Assembly: GCA_947628135.1 (NCBI GenBank)
Contig: CANQYT010000011.1
Span: 1 to 64,000, forward strand
Length of the DNA: 64,000 nt
DNA from: an uncultured Clostridia bacterium
GTDB lineage: Bacteria; Bacillota; Clostridia; Christensenellales; CAG-314
Direction of reading: 5' to 3'
Shown here: positions 27,335 through 36,231 of the stretch, piece by piece
Position numbering within the stretch: the first letter of the stretch is position 1
Layout: each line of letters starts with the position of its first letter
The notes under the pieces: model-generated
Seen by the model: only the letters and a program-made list of their open reading frames with translations
Told to the model about the DNA's origin: nothing
Database searches by the model: none
Program-made: the position numbers and the translations under genes

Positions 27335-28729
27335 ATGAAGAAAACGATACCAAGCAAAACCGTCTCTCAAAACGACGAACTGTCCGCGGCTTACGAGATT
27401 TTGGACGGGCTGTTTGCCCTGCCCGCGGAAAACTCTCAAATTATATCCGAATTGCGCAACGTACTGCGTTTCAAATCGGAGAAATCTTCCCCCGCACCCG
27501 ACGCGCCTTTCGGCAAAGAGATAAAGGCGTGTCTCGACTACGTTCTGCGGCTGGCGCGCTCGTTCGGGCTGGAAACGTACGACTGCGACGGTTACGCGGG
27601 ACACGCCGATTGGAAGGGCACGGGCAACGAAACGCTGGGCATACTCGGACACCTCGACGTTGTGCCCGCAACCCAAAGCGACGGCTGGATATGCGACCCC
27701 TACGGCGCAAGCCTACGCGACGACGATTTGCAAACGCGGCTGTACGGACGGGGCGCAATGGACGACAAAGGTCCGATGATAGCGTGCCTGTTTGCGGTAA
27801 AGGCGTTGAAAGACGCCGGCTGTACTCTGTCCAAAACGGTGCGCCTCATCTTCGGCTGCGACGAAGAAAGCGGTATGGAGTGCGTGGAACACTACTTTTC
27901 GAAAATGCCCAAGCCGACGGTAAGTTTCTCGCCGGACGGAGACTTCCCCGTCATCAACCGCGAAAAGGGAATTTACCAATTCGACGTGATATGCGGCAAA
28001 CTGCCCGACGGCACGCGCATAGAGGCGGGCGACCGCGCCAACGTCGTACCCGCGCGGTGCACGGTTTTTTCCCGCAGGGAACTGAAAGGACTGCGTTGCG
28101 AAAGGACGAAAGAGGGTTATTTCTGCACGACCGTTGGCAAAGCGGCGCACGGCAGCACCCCCGACGAGGGAATAAACGCCGCCCACGAAGTTATTCGCGC
28201 CCTTGCCGAGACCTATCCCGACGACAAAACGGCTGCGTTTCTGTTGAAAACAACGGACGCCACCGGCGGCAAATGGGGCATCGCCCTTTCGGACAAAGAA
28301 AGCGGCAAACTCACCTGCAATCTCGGCGTGCTGAAAACGTCCGCGGACGGCACGATCACCGCCACCGTGGATATACGCTTCCCCGTAACTTACAACTGCA
28401 AACAGATGTACGAATTGCTGCGCGCCAACACCCCTGCGGAATTCGAAATTGCGGAACGTCACACAAGCGAACCGCTGTTCGTCCCGTCGGACAGCGCGCT
28501 CGTTACGACGTTGATGGACGTGTACAACAGCCGAATGGGCACAGATATGCAACCGCTCGCTATCGGCGGCGGCACGTACAGCAGATGTTTGCCCAACTGC
28601 GTTGCGTTCGGACCGCTGTTTCCGCGCGAGGAGCAGACGATACATATGCCAAACGAATGTATCGATTTGTCCAATCTGCGCACAATGACTCAACTGTATA
28701 TGGAAGCAATTTACCGATTGGCAAAGTAA
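27335..28729 (+). CDS. M20 family dipeptidase (PepV-like)
   Basis: This 464-residue cytosolic zinc dipeptidase shows LGHLDVVPA (first metal-binding His and catalytic Asp, about residue 113), GRGAMDDKGP (bridging Asp), CDEESGMEC (catalytic Glu pair) and a late GGGTYSR (His-less variant of the substrate loop). ATG at 27335 follows CAAGGAGC; the ORF track's earlier start is not needed. PepV-type enzymes release the N-terminal residue of dipeptides. It is monocistronic. Confidence 0.9.
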   Translation: MKKTIPSKTVSQNDELSAAYEILDGLFALPAENSQIISELRNVLRFKSEKSSPAPDAPFGKEIKACLDYVLRLARSFGLETYDCDGYAGHADWKGTGNETLGILGHLDVVPATQSDGWICDPYGASLRDDDLQTRLYGRGAMDDKGPMIACLFAVKALKDAGCTLSKTVRLIFGCDEESGMECVEHYFSKMPKPTVSFSPDGDFPVINREKGIYQFDVICGKLPDGTRIEAGDRANVVPARCTVFSRRELKGLRCERTKEGYFCTTVGKAAHGSTPDEGINAAHEVIRALAETYPDDKTAAFLLKTTDATGGKWGIALSDKESGKLTCNLGVLKTSADGTITATVDIRFPVTYNCKQMYELLRANTPAEFEIAERHTSEPLFVPSDSALVTTLMDVYNSRMGTDMQPLAIGGGTYSRCLPNCVAFGPLFPREEQTIHMPNECIDLSNLRTMTQLYMEAIYRLAK

Positions 28730-28736
28730 ACAAAAC

Positions 28737-28763
28737 GGGGTGCGAAAAATTCGCACCCCATTG
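28737..28763. terminator. Bidirectional terminator between the dipeptidase gene and mscL
   Basis: GGGGTGCGAA / TTCGCACCCC, ten pairs, between converging genes. The T-run is better on the minus strand. Confidence 0.8.
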
Positions 28764-28813
28764 TCGTATTTATTGAAAAATCGATTTCCGCCGCGGTCGC
28801 GCTGAACAATCGT

Positions 28814-29401
28814 TCAGTGCTTTTCTTTGAGCAGTTCCACAATTTCTCCAAGCAGTTGCTGTTCTGTCTTGGGAGCGTTTGCGGCGGCTTCCTCTGCGGC
28901 CTTTCTGTCCGCCTCTTCCTGTTCCGCCTTTTTGGTTGCGGCAGCGGCGAGTATCTCGTCGGAGGTTTTGCCGTTTCTGCGAAGTTCGCGCACTTCTTCC
29001 CTGGTAAGCGGAGCGTACTTGCCCTTTTGCTTTGCAGCATTGTCGCGAACGCCGTTGATGAGTTTTACAATGCAGAACAACACTATCGCGATGAGCAGGA
29101 AGTTGATGATTGCCGTGATAAACGCGCCCCAATCAATGTAAATGGACTTGGCAAGATCGATGACCTGTTTTCCTGTGGCGGGGTCTGTCTCATAGGTCGT
29201 TTGCAGGAAGGTGTAAATGTTTTCGAAGCCCTTGCCGCCCGTGATGGCAAACAACACCCAATTGATGATGGGCATAAGAATCTGATTGGTAAGCGCCGTT
29301 ACTATTGCCGTAAATGCGCCGCCGATGATCACGCCGACAGCCATATCCACGACATTGCCGCGAGTGATAAATTTCTTGAATTCACCAAAAAATTTTTTCA
29401 T
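28814..29401 (-). CDS. mscL: Large-conductance mechanosensitive channel MscL
   Basis: This 195-residue pentameric channel opens under membrane tension to save cells from hypo-osmotic shock. The N-terminal helix and first membrane segment are classic (FKKFITRGNVVDMAVGVIIGGAF), and the second segment lies near 90-112. The C-terminal part is much longer than usual (family about 130-150 residues): it adds about 60 charged, Ala/Glu/Lys-rich residues predicted to form a coiled helix. ATG at 29401 follows AAAGGAGAA. Confidence 0.93.
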   Translation of the reverse strand: MKKFFGEFKKFITRGNVVDMAVGVIIGGAFTAIVTALTNQILMPIINWVLFAITGGKGFENIYTFLQTTYETDPATGKQVIDLAKSIYIDWGAFITAIINFLLIAIVLFCIVKLINGVRDNAAKQKGKYAPLTREEVRELRRNGKTSDEILAAAATKKAEQEEADRKAAEEAAANAPKTEQQLLGEIVELLKEKH

Positions 29402-29524
29402 AACTTCTCCTTTACGTAAAATATTTGTAGTAACATCAGTATACCACCTGTTACGCCATTGCGCAAGCGGTTTGCGCAAATTGTACTTGCAATCAACAAG
29501 ATCGTAAAGAATTGGCGCAATCGG

Positions 29525-29553
29525 TTGCAAAAAAACAATTTATACTGTATAAT
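29525..29553 (+). promoter_or_regulatory. Promoter of the tRNA-Pro locus
   Basis: TTGCAA (29525-29530), 17 bases, TATAAT (29548-29553). Transcription would start just before the broken tRNA copy at 29564. Confidence 0.7.
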
Positions 29554-29563
29554 AGTAACGCAA

Positions 29564-29583
29564 TCGAGGTGTAGCGCAGTTGG
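29564..29583 (+). repeat. 5' fragment of tRNA-Pro (20-base direct repeat)
   Basis: tcgaggtgtagcgcagttgg is identical to 29825-29844, the first 19 bases of the intact tRNA plus one flanking base. It is followed by unrelated hairpin-rich DNA, so it is a broken tRNA end. Confidence 0.8.
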
Positions 29584-29770
29584 GGTACGCGTTAAGCAAA
29601 CACCACGGTGTGGTGTTTGTAGCAAGTACCCACGAGAGCAACGCTCGAAGTGCGGAAGCAAAAGGGTCCCCACAAGGTGTCTGCACCGCGTGGGAGAGGA
29701 GCGACCGAGCCATCAGCGGTACTGACAGTGCTTGCACTGTTGGTGCTGACAAGCGAGGGTAGCGACGACG

Positions 29771-29784
29771 GCGCTACCAACTGC
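29771..29784 (-). repeat. Inverted copy of tRNA-Pro D-arm
   Basis: GCGCTACCAACTGC is the exact reverse complement of the D-arm of the tRNA at 29837-29850. Confidence 0.75.
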
Positions 29785-29825
29785 TATCAAGCAGATAATA
29801 ATATTCAGAAAAATAAATTTTATAT

Positions 29826-29901
29826 CGAGGTGTAGCGCAGTTGGTAGCGCGCTTGGTTCGGGACCAAGAGGCCGCTGGTTCGAGTCCAGTCACTTCGACC
29901 A
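29826..29901 (+). tRNA. tRNA-Pro (anticodon CGG)
   Basis: This complete 76-base cloverleaf has acceptor CGAGGTG pairing with CACTTCG, the D-arm GCGC/GCGC, anticodon stem CTTGG/CCAAG around loop TTCGGGA (anticodon CGG, 29859-29861), T-arm GCTGG/CCAGT with loop TTCGAGT, and a genomically encoded ACCA end. It reads proline CCG codons. Partial copies of both its ends flank it. Confidence 0.93.
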
Positions 29902-29902
29902 A

Positions 29903-29991
29903 GTGGGCGGACATTCGCCTTTATGTTGCAACGGAAAGGGAGCAGAAAACTGCTCTCTTTTCCATTGCTGTCTTTTGGCTCGTCCGCCCAC
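29903..29991 (+). terminator. Hairpin terminator region after tRNA-Pro
   Basis: An inner hairpin, GGAAAGGGAGCAG pairing with CTGCTCTCTTTTCC (29933-29963, one bulge), sits within a wider inverted repeat, GTGGGCGGAC (29903-29912) / GTCCGCCCAC (29982-29991). The whole can fold as one cruciform. Confidence 0.6.
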
Positions 29992-30072
29992 GGGCAAGTG
30001 ACCGGACAGTTCGAAATATGTAGCGCTCCGCAATGTTACACATTGCTCCGCTTACTCCCACTGCGTGGGAGA

Positions 30073-30088
30073 CGAGTCCAGTCACTTC
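30073..30088 (+). repeat. 3' fragment of tRNA-Pro (16-base direct repeat)
   Basis: cgagtccagtcacttc equals 29881-29896 of the intact tRNA (T-loop to acceptor stem). It is preceded by a hairpin CTCCCA/TGGGAG instead of the rest of the tRNA. Confidence 0.75.
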
Positions 30089-30142
30089 AACTTTCCCCGC
30101 AATTGAGACTTGCCGCAAAAATAATAAAGAGAATCGGATAAA

Positions 30143-30769
30143 TTACAATGTTTTGCCATATATCCACAGAATATGGTCGAGTTCCACATAGTTCAAGCCT
30201 GTTTTCAGGGATAAATCTGCCATAATTCTTGCAAATTCAAAGTAAGGCAGGTTTTGTTTGGTAGCGTGAGTATAACCCAATTCCGCTAACGCCCTACATA
30301 CGGGTTCGTTGTATAGCGGAAACCGATGTTGACGTTGTTTTTTGTCAAGTACGCTGCCCGACGTCCACTCGCTCAAATAACGACACAACGCACTGCAAAG
30401 ACAAATTTCCTCTCTTCCCTCGCGGCTTAAAGAAAATTCTGTCATTTTGTTAACAACATAAACCGGGTCAAAATTTTTTGTTTTGCCCTCAATATTATCC
30501 CAAAATTCATTATTACCCATTATATACTGGACTAATGCTTTTTTCGATTTTCCGGTATCTCCGGATATCGGCAATTTGTTATCAAGTTCATCGAGAGCCC
30601 TCTCCAATATTTCTTTATCCGCAAAACGACCGCACTCGTGAGTTGCTTCCAAGTTTTTTTCAAATTCGTCAAAGTACTCCTTGTTAACAATTGCCACATT
30701 CTCTTTTGAAAGTTGTGGAATCACTTTCATTTTTGCTAAAATTTGTGTTGTGTCAACATTTCTTGCCAT
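30143..30769 (-). CDS. Uncharacterised protein next to tRNA-Pro
   Basis: This 208-residue soluble protein has no family I recognise. It begins MARNVDTTQ behind AAAGGAG with an eight-base gap, so translation is plausible. It is rich in charged residues, has several Cys in the middle (EEICLCSALCRYL) and ends LDHILWIYGKTL. No signal peptide or membrane helix is seen. Base composition is more AT-rich than the housekeeping genes, and it sits between the broken tRNA pieces and the BspA-like gene, so it is probably acquired DNA. Confidence 0.65.
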   Translation of the reverse strand: MARNVDTTQILAKMKVIPQLSKENVAIVNKEYFDEFEKNLEATHECGRFADKEILERALDELDNKLPISGDTGKSKKALVQYIMGNNEFWDNIEGKTKNFDPVYVVNKMTEFSLSREGREEICLCSALCRYLSEWTSGSVLDKKQRQHRFPLYNEPVCRALAELGYTHATKQNLPYFEFARIMADLSLKTGLNYVELDHILWIYGKTL

Positions 30770-30819
30770 TGTTGTTTCTCCTTTTATTTTTATTTGTTCT
30801 CTATATAAAGACCGTTAGG

Positions 30820-33800
30820 TCATTGTTGTTTGTATCCCCACTCAACGGGGCGGTTGTCGGGATTCCAAGAACTATCCCAAGTAGAGGGTTGCTGTTCTGC
30901 CTCACAACAGATTGTCAATTGAGTGCAACCCTGAAAGGCATACGCGCCTATGCTTGTTACCGTACTTGGAATTGTTATTTCTGACAAGTTACTGCAATCG
31001 AGGAAAGCGGAGCCACCTATACTTTGTAATTGGCTGTCACCGTCAAAAGTTACCGTTCGCAACTTACTGCAACCGTTGAAAGCGTAGTTACCTATGCTTG
31101 TGACAGTGCTTGGAATTGTAATCGACGTTATGTTGCCGAAACAGTAAAATTGATAATCGCCGATTTTTTCGATGCCTTCGGGAATTTCAATTTCAGTCAC
31201 CTCTTTCCATTCGACACCCTGTTTCATAAAGAAGTGGTCGGCATAGTACATCGGGTTGGCACCCTTATCGCCAAACTTAATGCCGCACCAATCTCCGATT
31301 GTGCCGCCGTAGTAGACATCTTGCAGACCGTTGCAACCGCGGAAAGCGTAGTAGCTTATGCTTTGCAATTGATTGCCCTCAAATGTTACCGTTTGCAAAC
31401 TACTGCAACTGTCGAAAGCGTAGGAGTTTATGCTTGTTACCATACTTGGAATTGTTATTTCCGTCAAATTACTGCAACTGTCGAAAGCGGAGTAGCCTAT
31501 GCTTTGCAATTGACTGTCACCCTCAAACGTTACCGTTTGCAAACTGCTGCAACCGTAGAAAGCGCGTTCGCTTATGCTTGTAACAGTGCTTGGAATTGTT
31601 ATTTCCGTCAAATTGTCGCAACCGCGGAAAGCATAGCTGCCTATACTTTGCAATTGACTGTCGCCCTCAAACGTTACCGTTTGCAAACTGCTGCAACCGT
31701 TGAAAGCGTAACCGGGAATAGACTTTACGTTATCCCCTATCACAACTTGTGTTAAAAGCGAGCAGCCATCAAATATTGAAGCGCTGTAACCACCGGCCTT
31801 TTCGCAATTGACAGCGTTCCAATACACCGTATTCAATTGACTGCAACCCTGGAAGGCATACGCGCCTATGCTTGTTACCGTACTTGGAATTGTTATTTCC
31901 GTCAAATTGCCACAACCGTAGAAAGCGTATTCGTCTATGCTTTGCAATTGACTGTCACCCTCAAATGTTACTGTTTGCAAGTTGGTGAAATTGCAGAAAG
32001 CGCGACTCCCGATTTTTGAAACAAGATACTGCCTTCCTTTAAATTCCACATTTTGCAGAATCGTAACTTGTGCAGGCAATTTGACTGTTGTGTTTGCCAC
32101 GATTGCCGTATTGTCGTTATGTAACACATATACAACCCCACCAATCGTTGTACTACCACAACAATTCCACACAACGGGGCGTTTTTCGTAGTTCCAACTT
32201 TTGTTCCAGCCGCTCGGTTCGCTCGTAGCCTCGCAATAAATTGTCAATTGACTGCAACCCCAGAAAGCGGACTCGCCAATGCTTGTTACCATAATTGGAA
32301 GTGTGATTGATGGCAAATTGCTGCAAGCGCAGAAAGCGTTGTTGCCTATGCTTTGCAATTGGCTATCGCCATCAAACGTTACTGTTTCCAAATTGCGGCA
32401 ACCGCTGAAAGCGCGTTCGCCTATGCTTGTAACAGTGCTTGGAATTGTAATCGACGTTATGTTGCCGAAACAGTAAAATTGATAACTTCTTATAATTGTG
32501 ACGCTTTCGGGAATTTCAATTTCAGTCACCTCTTTCCAATCGTCACCCTGTTTCATAAAGAAGCGGTCGGCATAATACATTGGGTTTGCACCATCACCGC
32601 TAAACTTAATGCCGCACCAATCTCCGATTGTGCCACCGTAGTAGACATCTTGTAGACCGTTGCAACCGTTGAAAGCGTAGTAACCTATGCTTTGCAATTG
32701 ATCGCCCTCAAAGGTTATCGTCTGTAATTTATTGCATTGTCTAAAAGCATATTGGTCTATGCTTGTTACCATACTTGGAATTGTTATTTCCGACAATTTG
32801 CTGCAACCGCTGAAAGCGCCGTCACCTATGCTTTGCAATTGACTTTCGCCCTCAAACGTTACCGTTTGCAAATTGGTGCAATCGTTGAAAGCGTAGTTGT
32901 CTATGCTTTGCAATTGACTGTCGCCCTCAAACGTTACCGTTTGCAAATTACCGCAATCGCCGAAAGCGAAGTAGCCTATGCTCGTGACCGTGTTTGGAAT
33001 AACAATTGATGTAAATCTATCACAACCGTAGAAAGCGCTTTCGTCTATGCTTGTACCGCCCGTGATAACAACTTTTTTGAGAGAGGTCGGAACGCTTGTT
33101 TTGTTTGCTTTGTAATCTTTCGCGCCGAAAATATACCCAAAGTGTGTAGCACCCGAGCCGTCGGCTTTTTGTCCCGCAAAGGGCAACGTAATACTATCCA
33201 AACTGTTACAACCGTAGAAAGCGGAGTTGCCTATACTCGTAACCTTACTCGGAATTGTTATTTCCGTCAATTTGCTGCAACCGCTGAAAGTGTATTCGCC
33301 TATGCTTTGCAATTGGTTACTCTCAAATGTTACCGTTTGCAAACTGACGCAATCGGAGAAAGCGGAGTTGCCTATGCTTGTAACAGTGCTTGGAATTGCG
33401 ATCGACGTTAGACCGCTATTGCAAAAAGCGGAGTTGCCTATACTCGTAACTTTACTCGGAATTGTTATTTCCGTCAATTTGCTGCAACTGCTGAAAGTGT
33501 AGTTGCCTATGCTTTGCAATTGATCGCCCGCAAACGTTACAGTTTGCAAATTACTGCAACTGTCGAAAGCGTAATTACCTATGCTTGTGACTGAACTTGG
33601 AATTACAACTGACGTCAACTGACTGCAATCGCTGAAAGCGTTGCCGCCTATACTTTGCAATTGATCGCCGTCAAGCGTTACCATTTGCAAATTGCTGCAA
33701 CCGCTGAAAGCGTAGTTACCTATGCTTTGCAATCGACTGTCGCCCTCGAACGTTACCGTTTGCAAACTTCTGCAATACCGGAAAGCGTGTTCGCCTATGC

Positions 33801-35643
33801 TTGTAACAGTTCTTGGAATTGTTATTTCCGTCAATTTGGTGCAATTGTAGAAAGCGTAGTTGCCTATACTTTGTAATTGACTGTCACCCTCAAACTTCAC
33901 CGTTTGCAAACTACTGCACCAGTCGAAAGCCTCGTTACTTATGCTTGTAACAGTGCTTGGAATAGTTATTTCCGTCAAATTGCTACAACCGTAGAAAGCG
34001 TCGTTACCTATGCTTTGCAATTGACTGTCGCCCTCAAAAGTTACCGTTTGCAAGTTGCTACAACCGTAGAAAACGCGTTCGTCTATGCTTGTACCGCCCG
34101 TTATAGCAACTTTTTTGAGAGAGGTCGGCACGTAACTGCTGTTGTAGGAATAATTACTCGCTCCGAAAATATACCCGAAGTGTTTAGCACCCGAGCCGTC
34201 GGCTTTTTCTCCCACAAACGACAGCGTAATGCTCTGCAAACTGTTGCAATCACGAAACGCGCCGCTGTTTATACTTGTAACATAGTTCGGCACAACAATA
34301 TCTGTGACGACACTATCTTTTACGCCCGTAATCGTACACGTCGTGGGCGTAGATGTAAATTCAATTGAAGATAAGGGTTCGTCCACTGCCCAAGTTGCCG
34401 TGTAGGTTGTGCTTTTGGCGGGCATATCAAAGGCGTACACAAGTTCGTCCGAAACAAGGCTTTCGCCCTCGTACCAACCCAAGAAGTTATAACCCAAATT
34501 GGTGGTCGCCGTTAGCGTTACGCTGTTGCCGTAGGTAAAAGTTCCGCCGCCCTGTACAGAGCCGCAAGCATTGCCGCTAACTTCAACGCCCAAGGTGTAG
34601 TCGTTTATTTGCCAATGTGCTTGAAGTTGCACGTCGTCGGCTATGTTCCACGCTTCTATGTTGGTGTTTGTGCCGTCGGTTATTTCCTCCTCGCCGTTGT
34701 ACCAACCCAAAAAGGTGTGACCCTCGCGAGTGGGCGTGGGCAAGGTGAACTCGCTGTCGTAACTGACGGAGTACTGCGTTTGGTTGAGGCTGTCGCCGTC
34801 GTTTACGTCCAAAGTGACGTTGTAGTTGTTGGCTGTGGCGTCGGCATACAGATCCAGCGACGCCCACAACGTTTGCGTTACATATTGTTGCTCTTCACCG
34901 TCGCGCCAACAATTGAATGTGTAGCCCGTAAAGTCGGGAGTCCACTCCGCTTGCACCTCGTTGCCCGTGTAGAACTGTTGGGTGCGGACGACGGAATTTT
35001 TGAAGTGGTAACTGATTTGCGTTAAATAACTGCGGTGAATGGTTATCGTGTAAACGCTGATAAGGCTTGGGTCGAGTTGAGACGAAACCACTATGTAAAA
35101 GGTGTTGTCGCCGTTGGCAAGTTGACCGTCCTTTTGCGTGGCGACCTTGGAGTTGATTACGTCGTTGCCGATTTTGTCGTAGGAAAGCGTCCAGAGGCAA
35201 CCGTCGCTTACCTTGACCATTTGCGCAAGCGGCACGTCGGAAACAGTCGGCTCTACCAACATAAAGATGTTGAGACCTTGTATTTGACCGTTTTGCACTT
35301 CCAACACCGACGCACCCGGCTGCGCGCGCGTGTAACCGCACACGTCGCACTCGTTGTCGTTGCCGAAAACGTGTTGACCCATTTCGCTTTTTTCGGAATG
35401 TCCGCAATCTGCGTCGTGCCAATGGTAGTCGTCATCGCTGCTCCACGCCTCGGCAAAAGTATGCTGATGATCGCCGCCTGTGCCACTACCTGTACCTGTA
35501 CCGCCACCTGTGCCTGTACCGCCGCCGTCGGGCGTTTGGGGCAATTGCGGCTCGTCGTTGGGATTGCAGGCAGCAAACGTCATTGCCGTCGCAACAAGCA
35601 CGACAAGCAAAACCGCAAGCGCAATTTTCCAAATTCTTTTCAT
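30820..35643 (-). CDS. Giant BspA-like leucine-rich-repeat lipoprotein
   Basis: This protein has 1607 residues from ATG at 35643, which follows AGGAGG. The signal peptide ends in a lipobox (MTFAAC, Cys about 25), so it is anchored by lipid; no LPXTG is present. Next come a Gly/Thr-rich linker (GGGTGTGSGTGG), a His/Cys-rich segment (FAEAWSSDDDYHWHD, CDVCGY), a region like Ig/cadherin domains, and two or three InlB-type B repeats (FLGWYNGEEEI, FLGWYEGESLV). From about residue 440 to the end run roughly thirty BspA-type LRR_5 units of the SIGNYAFSGCSNLTEITIP type. Such proteins bind host surfaces, mucus or other bacteria. A block of about 50 residues with GGTIGDWCGIKF occurs twice, showing internal duplication. 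Confidence 0.93.
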   Translation of the reverse strand: MKRIWKIALAVLLVVLVATAMTFAACNPNDEPQLPQTPDGGGTGTGGGTGTGSGTGGDHQHTFAEAWSSDDDYHWHDADCGHSEKSEMGQHVFGNDNECDVCGYTRAQPGASVLEVQNGQIQGLNIFMLVEPTVSDVPLAQMVKVSDGCLWTLSYDKIGNDVINSKVATQKDGQLANGDNTFYIVVSSQLDPSLISVYTITIHRSYLTQISYHFKNSVVRTQQFYTGNEVQAEWTPDFTGYTFNCWRDGEEQQYVTQTLWASLDLYADATANNYNVTLDVNDGDSLNQTQYSVSYDSEFTLPTPTREGHTFLGWYNGEEEITDGTNTNIEAWNIADDVQLQAHWQINDYTLGVEVSGNACGSVQGGGTFTYGNSVTLTATTNLGYNFLGWYEGESLVSDELVYAFDMPAKSTTYTATWAVDEPLSSIEFTSTPTTCTITGVKDSVVTDIVVPNYVTSINSGAFRDCNSLQSITLSFVGEKADGSGAKHFGYIFGASNYSYNSSYVPTSLKKVAITGGTSIDERVFYGCSNLQTVTFEGDSQLQSIGNDAFYGCSNLTEITIPSTVTSISNEAFDWCSSLQTVKFEGDSQLQSIGNYAFYNCTKLTEITIPRTVTSIGEHAFRYCRSLQTVTFEGDSRLQSIGNYAFSGCSNLQMVTLDGDQLQSIGGNAFSDCSQLTSVVIPSSVTSIGNYAFDSCSNLQTVTFAGDQLQSIGNYTFSSCSKLTEITIPSKVTSIGNSAFCNSGLTSIAIPSTVTSIGNSAFSDCVSLQTVTFESNQLQSIGEYTFSGCSKLTEITIPSKVTSIGNSAFYGCNSLDSITLPFAGQKADGSGATHFGYIFGAKDYKANKTSVPTSLKKVVITGGTSIDESAFYGCDRFTSIVIPNTVTSIGYFAFGDCGNLQTVTFEGDSQLQSIDNYAFNDCTNLQTVTFEGESQLQSIGDGAFSGCSKLSEITIPSMVTSIDQYAFRQCNKLQTITFEGDQLQSIGYYAFNGCNGLQDVYYGGTIGDWCGIKFSGDGANPMYYADRFFMKQGDDWKEVTEIEIPESVTIIRSYQFYCFGNITSITIPSTVTSIGERAFSGCRNLETVTFDGDSQLQSIGNNAFCACSNLPSITLPIMVTSIGESAFWGCSQLTIYCEATSEPSGWNKSWNYEKRPVVWNCCGSTTIGGVVYVLHNDNTAIVANTTVKLPAQVTILQNVEFKGRQYLVSKIGSRAFCNFTNLQTVTFEGDSQLQSIDEYAFYGCGNLTEITIPSTVTSIGAYAFQGCSQLNTVYWNAVNCEKAGGYSASIFDGCSLLTQVVIGDNVKSIPGYAFNGCSSLQTVTFEGDSQLQSIGSYAFRGCDNLTEITIPSTVTSISERAFYGCSSLQTVTFEGDSQLQSIGYSAFDSCSNLTEITIPSMVTSINSYAFDSCSSLQTVTFEGNQLQSISYYAFRGCNGLQDVYYGGTIGDWCGIKFGDKGANPMYYADHFFMKQGVEWKEVTEIEIPEGIEKIGDYQFYCFGNITSITIPSTVTSIGNYAFNGCSKLRTVTFDGDSQLQSIGGSAFLDCSNLSEITIPSTVTSIGAYAFQGCTQLTICCEAEQQPSTWDSSWNPDNRPVEWGYKQQ

Positions 35644-35675
35644 AGTGTGCCTCCTGTTTGAATTTTCAACAAAAA

Positions 35676-35703
35676 AAGTGCCGTCCCTATCGAAACGGCA
35701 CTT
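35676..35703 (-). terminator. Terminator-like hairpin in the leader of the BspA-like gene
   Basis: On the minus strand AAGTGCCGT / ACGGCACTT is followed by a TTTTTTT run, placed between the promoter and the ribosome binding site of the gene. It may be an attenuator. Confidence 0.6.
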
Positions 35704-35833
35704 GTAGATGTGTGTCCCGATAGTTACCACACTACTATTTCCCAAAAACTTGCGCTATGGAAACGACACACCAATCTACCGATAGATTGTGCGCAAATTT
35801 TTGGAAATATTAAAATAGTAATGTGGTAATGTA

Positions 35834-35862
35834 ATTTTACAACAACCGTTACAAGATGTCAA
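35834..35862 (-). promoter_or_regulatory. Promoter of the BspA-like gene
   Basis: Minus strand TTGACA (35862-35857), 17 bases, TAAAAT (35839-35834). It predicts a leader of about 180 bases. Confidence 0.72.
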
Positions 35863-36203
35863 CATTGGTAAAAGTAAAATAATTTGTAAACTTATTATAT
35901 AGATTACTTATTTTATCCGCCGCGCGGCAAAATTGCCCGCTTGTTGCGCGATATATTTTGCGGCGGTGACAATTACCTGCACCACAAACTTTGCCCTGTT
36001 GCTTGCGGGCGAAGCGGCGATGCTGCTTGTGCCAATCGTCGCAACGGTTGTTTGCCACGAAGTACTACGGCGCAGAAAAACGCCGAATCGTTGAAATACG
36101 CGCAAAATTGCGACCGCTCCGCCGATAGGCGCGCTGTGCCGTGCGGGAAAGGAAGGCGGGAGGGACAGCACCGCGGGCGGACAGTCGTCCGTTTGATTGC
36201 AAC

Positions 36204-36231
36204 AAAAGGGCAACAAGGTGCGCCCTTTTTT
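36204..36231 (+). terminator. Orphan terminator hairpin
   Basis: AAAAGGGC / GCCCTTTT with a ten-base loop, ending in seven or more T. No gene precedes it on the plus strand. Confidence 0.5.

Noticed and set aside
29564-29640. Second functional tRNA at the first tcgaggtgtagcgcag
   Set aside because: Only the first 20 bases match; no anticodon arm, T-arm or acceptor 3' strand follows.
29592-29835. 60-codon frames in the DNA between tRNA pieces
   Set aside because: They run through stacked hairpins, on both strands, without ribosome sites.
35700-35800. Possible T-box (GTGGTAAC... GGGAC... terminator) in the BspA-like leader
   Set aside because: The T-box core does not match well, there is no specifier-loop layout, and the gene is not an aminoacylation or amino acid gene.
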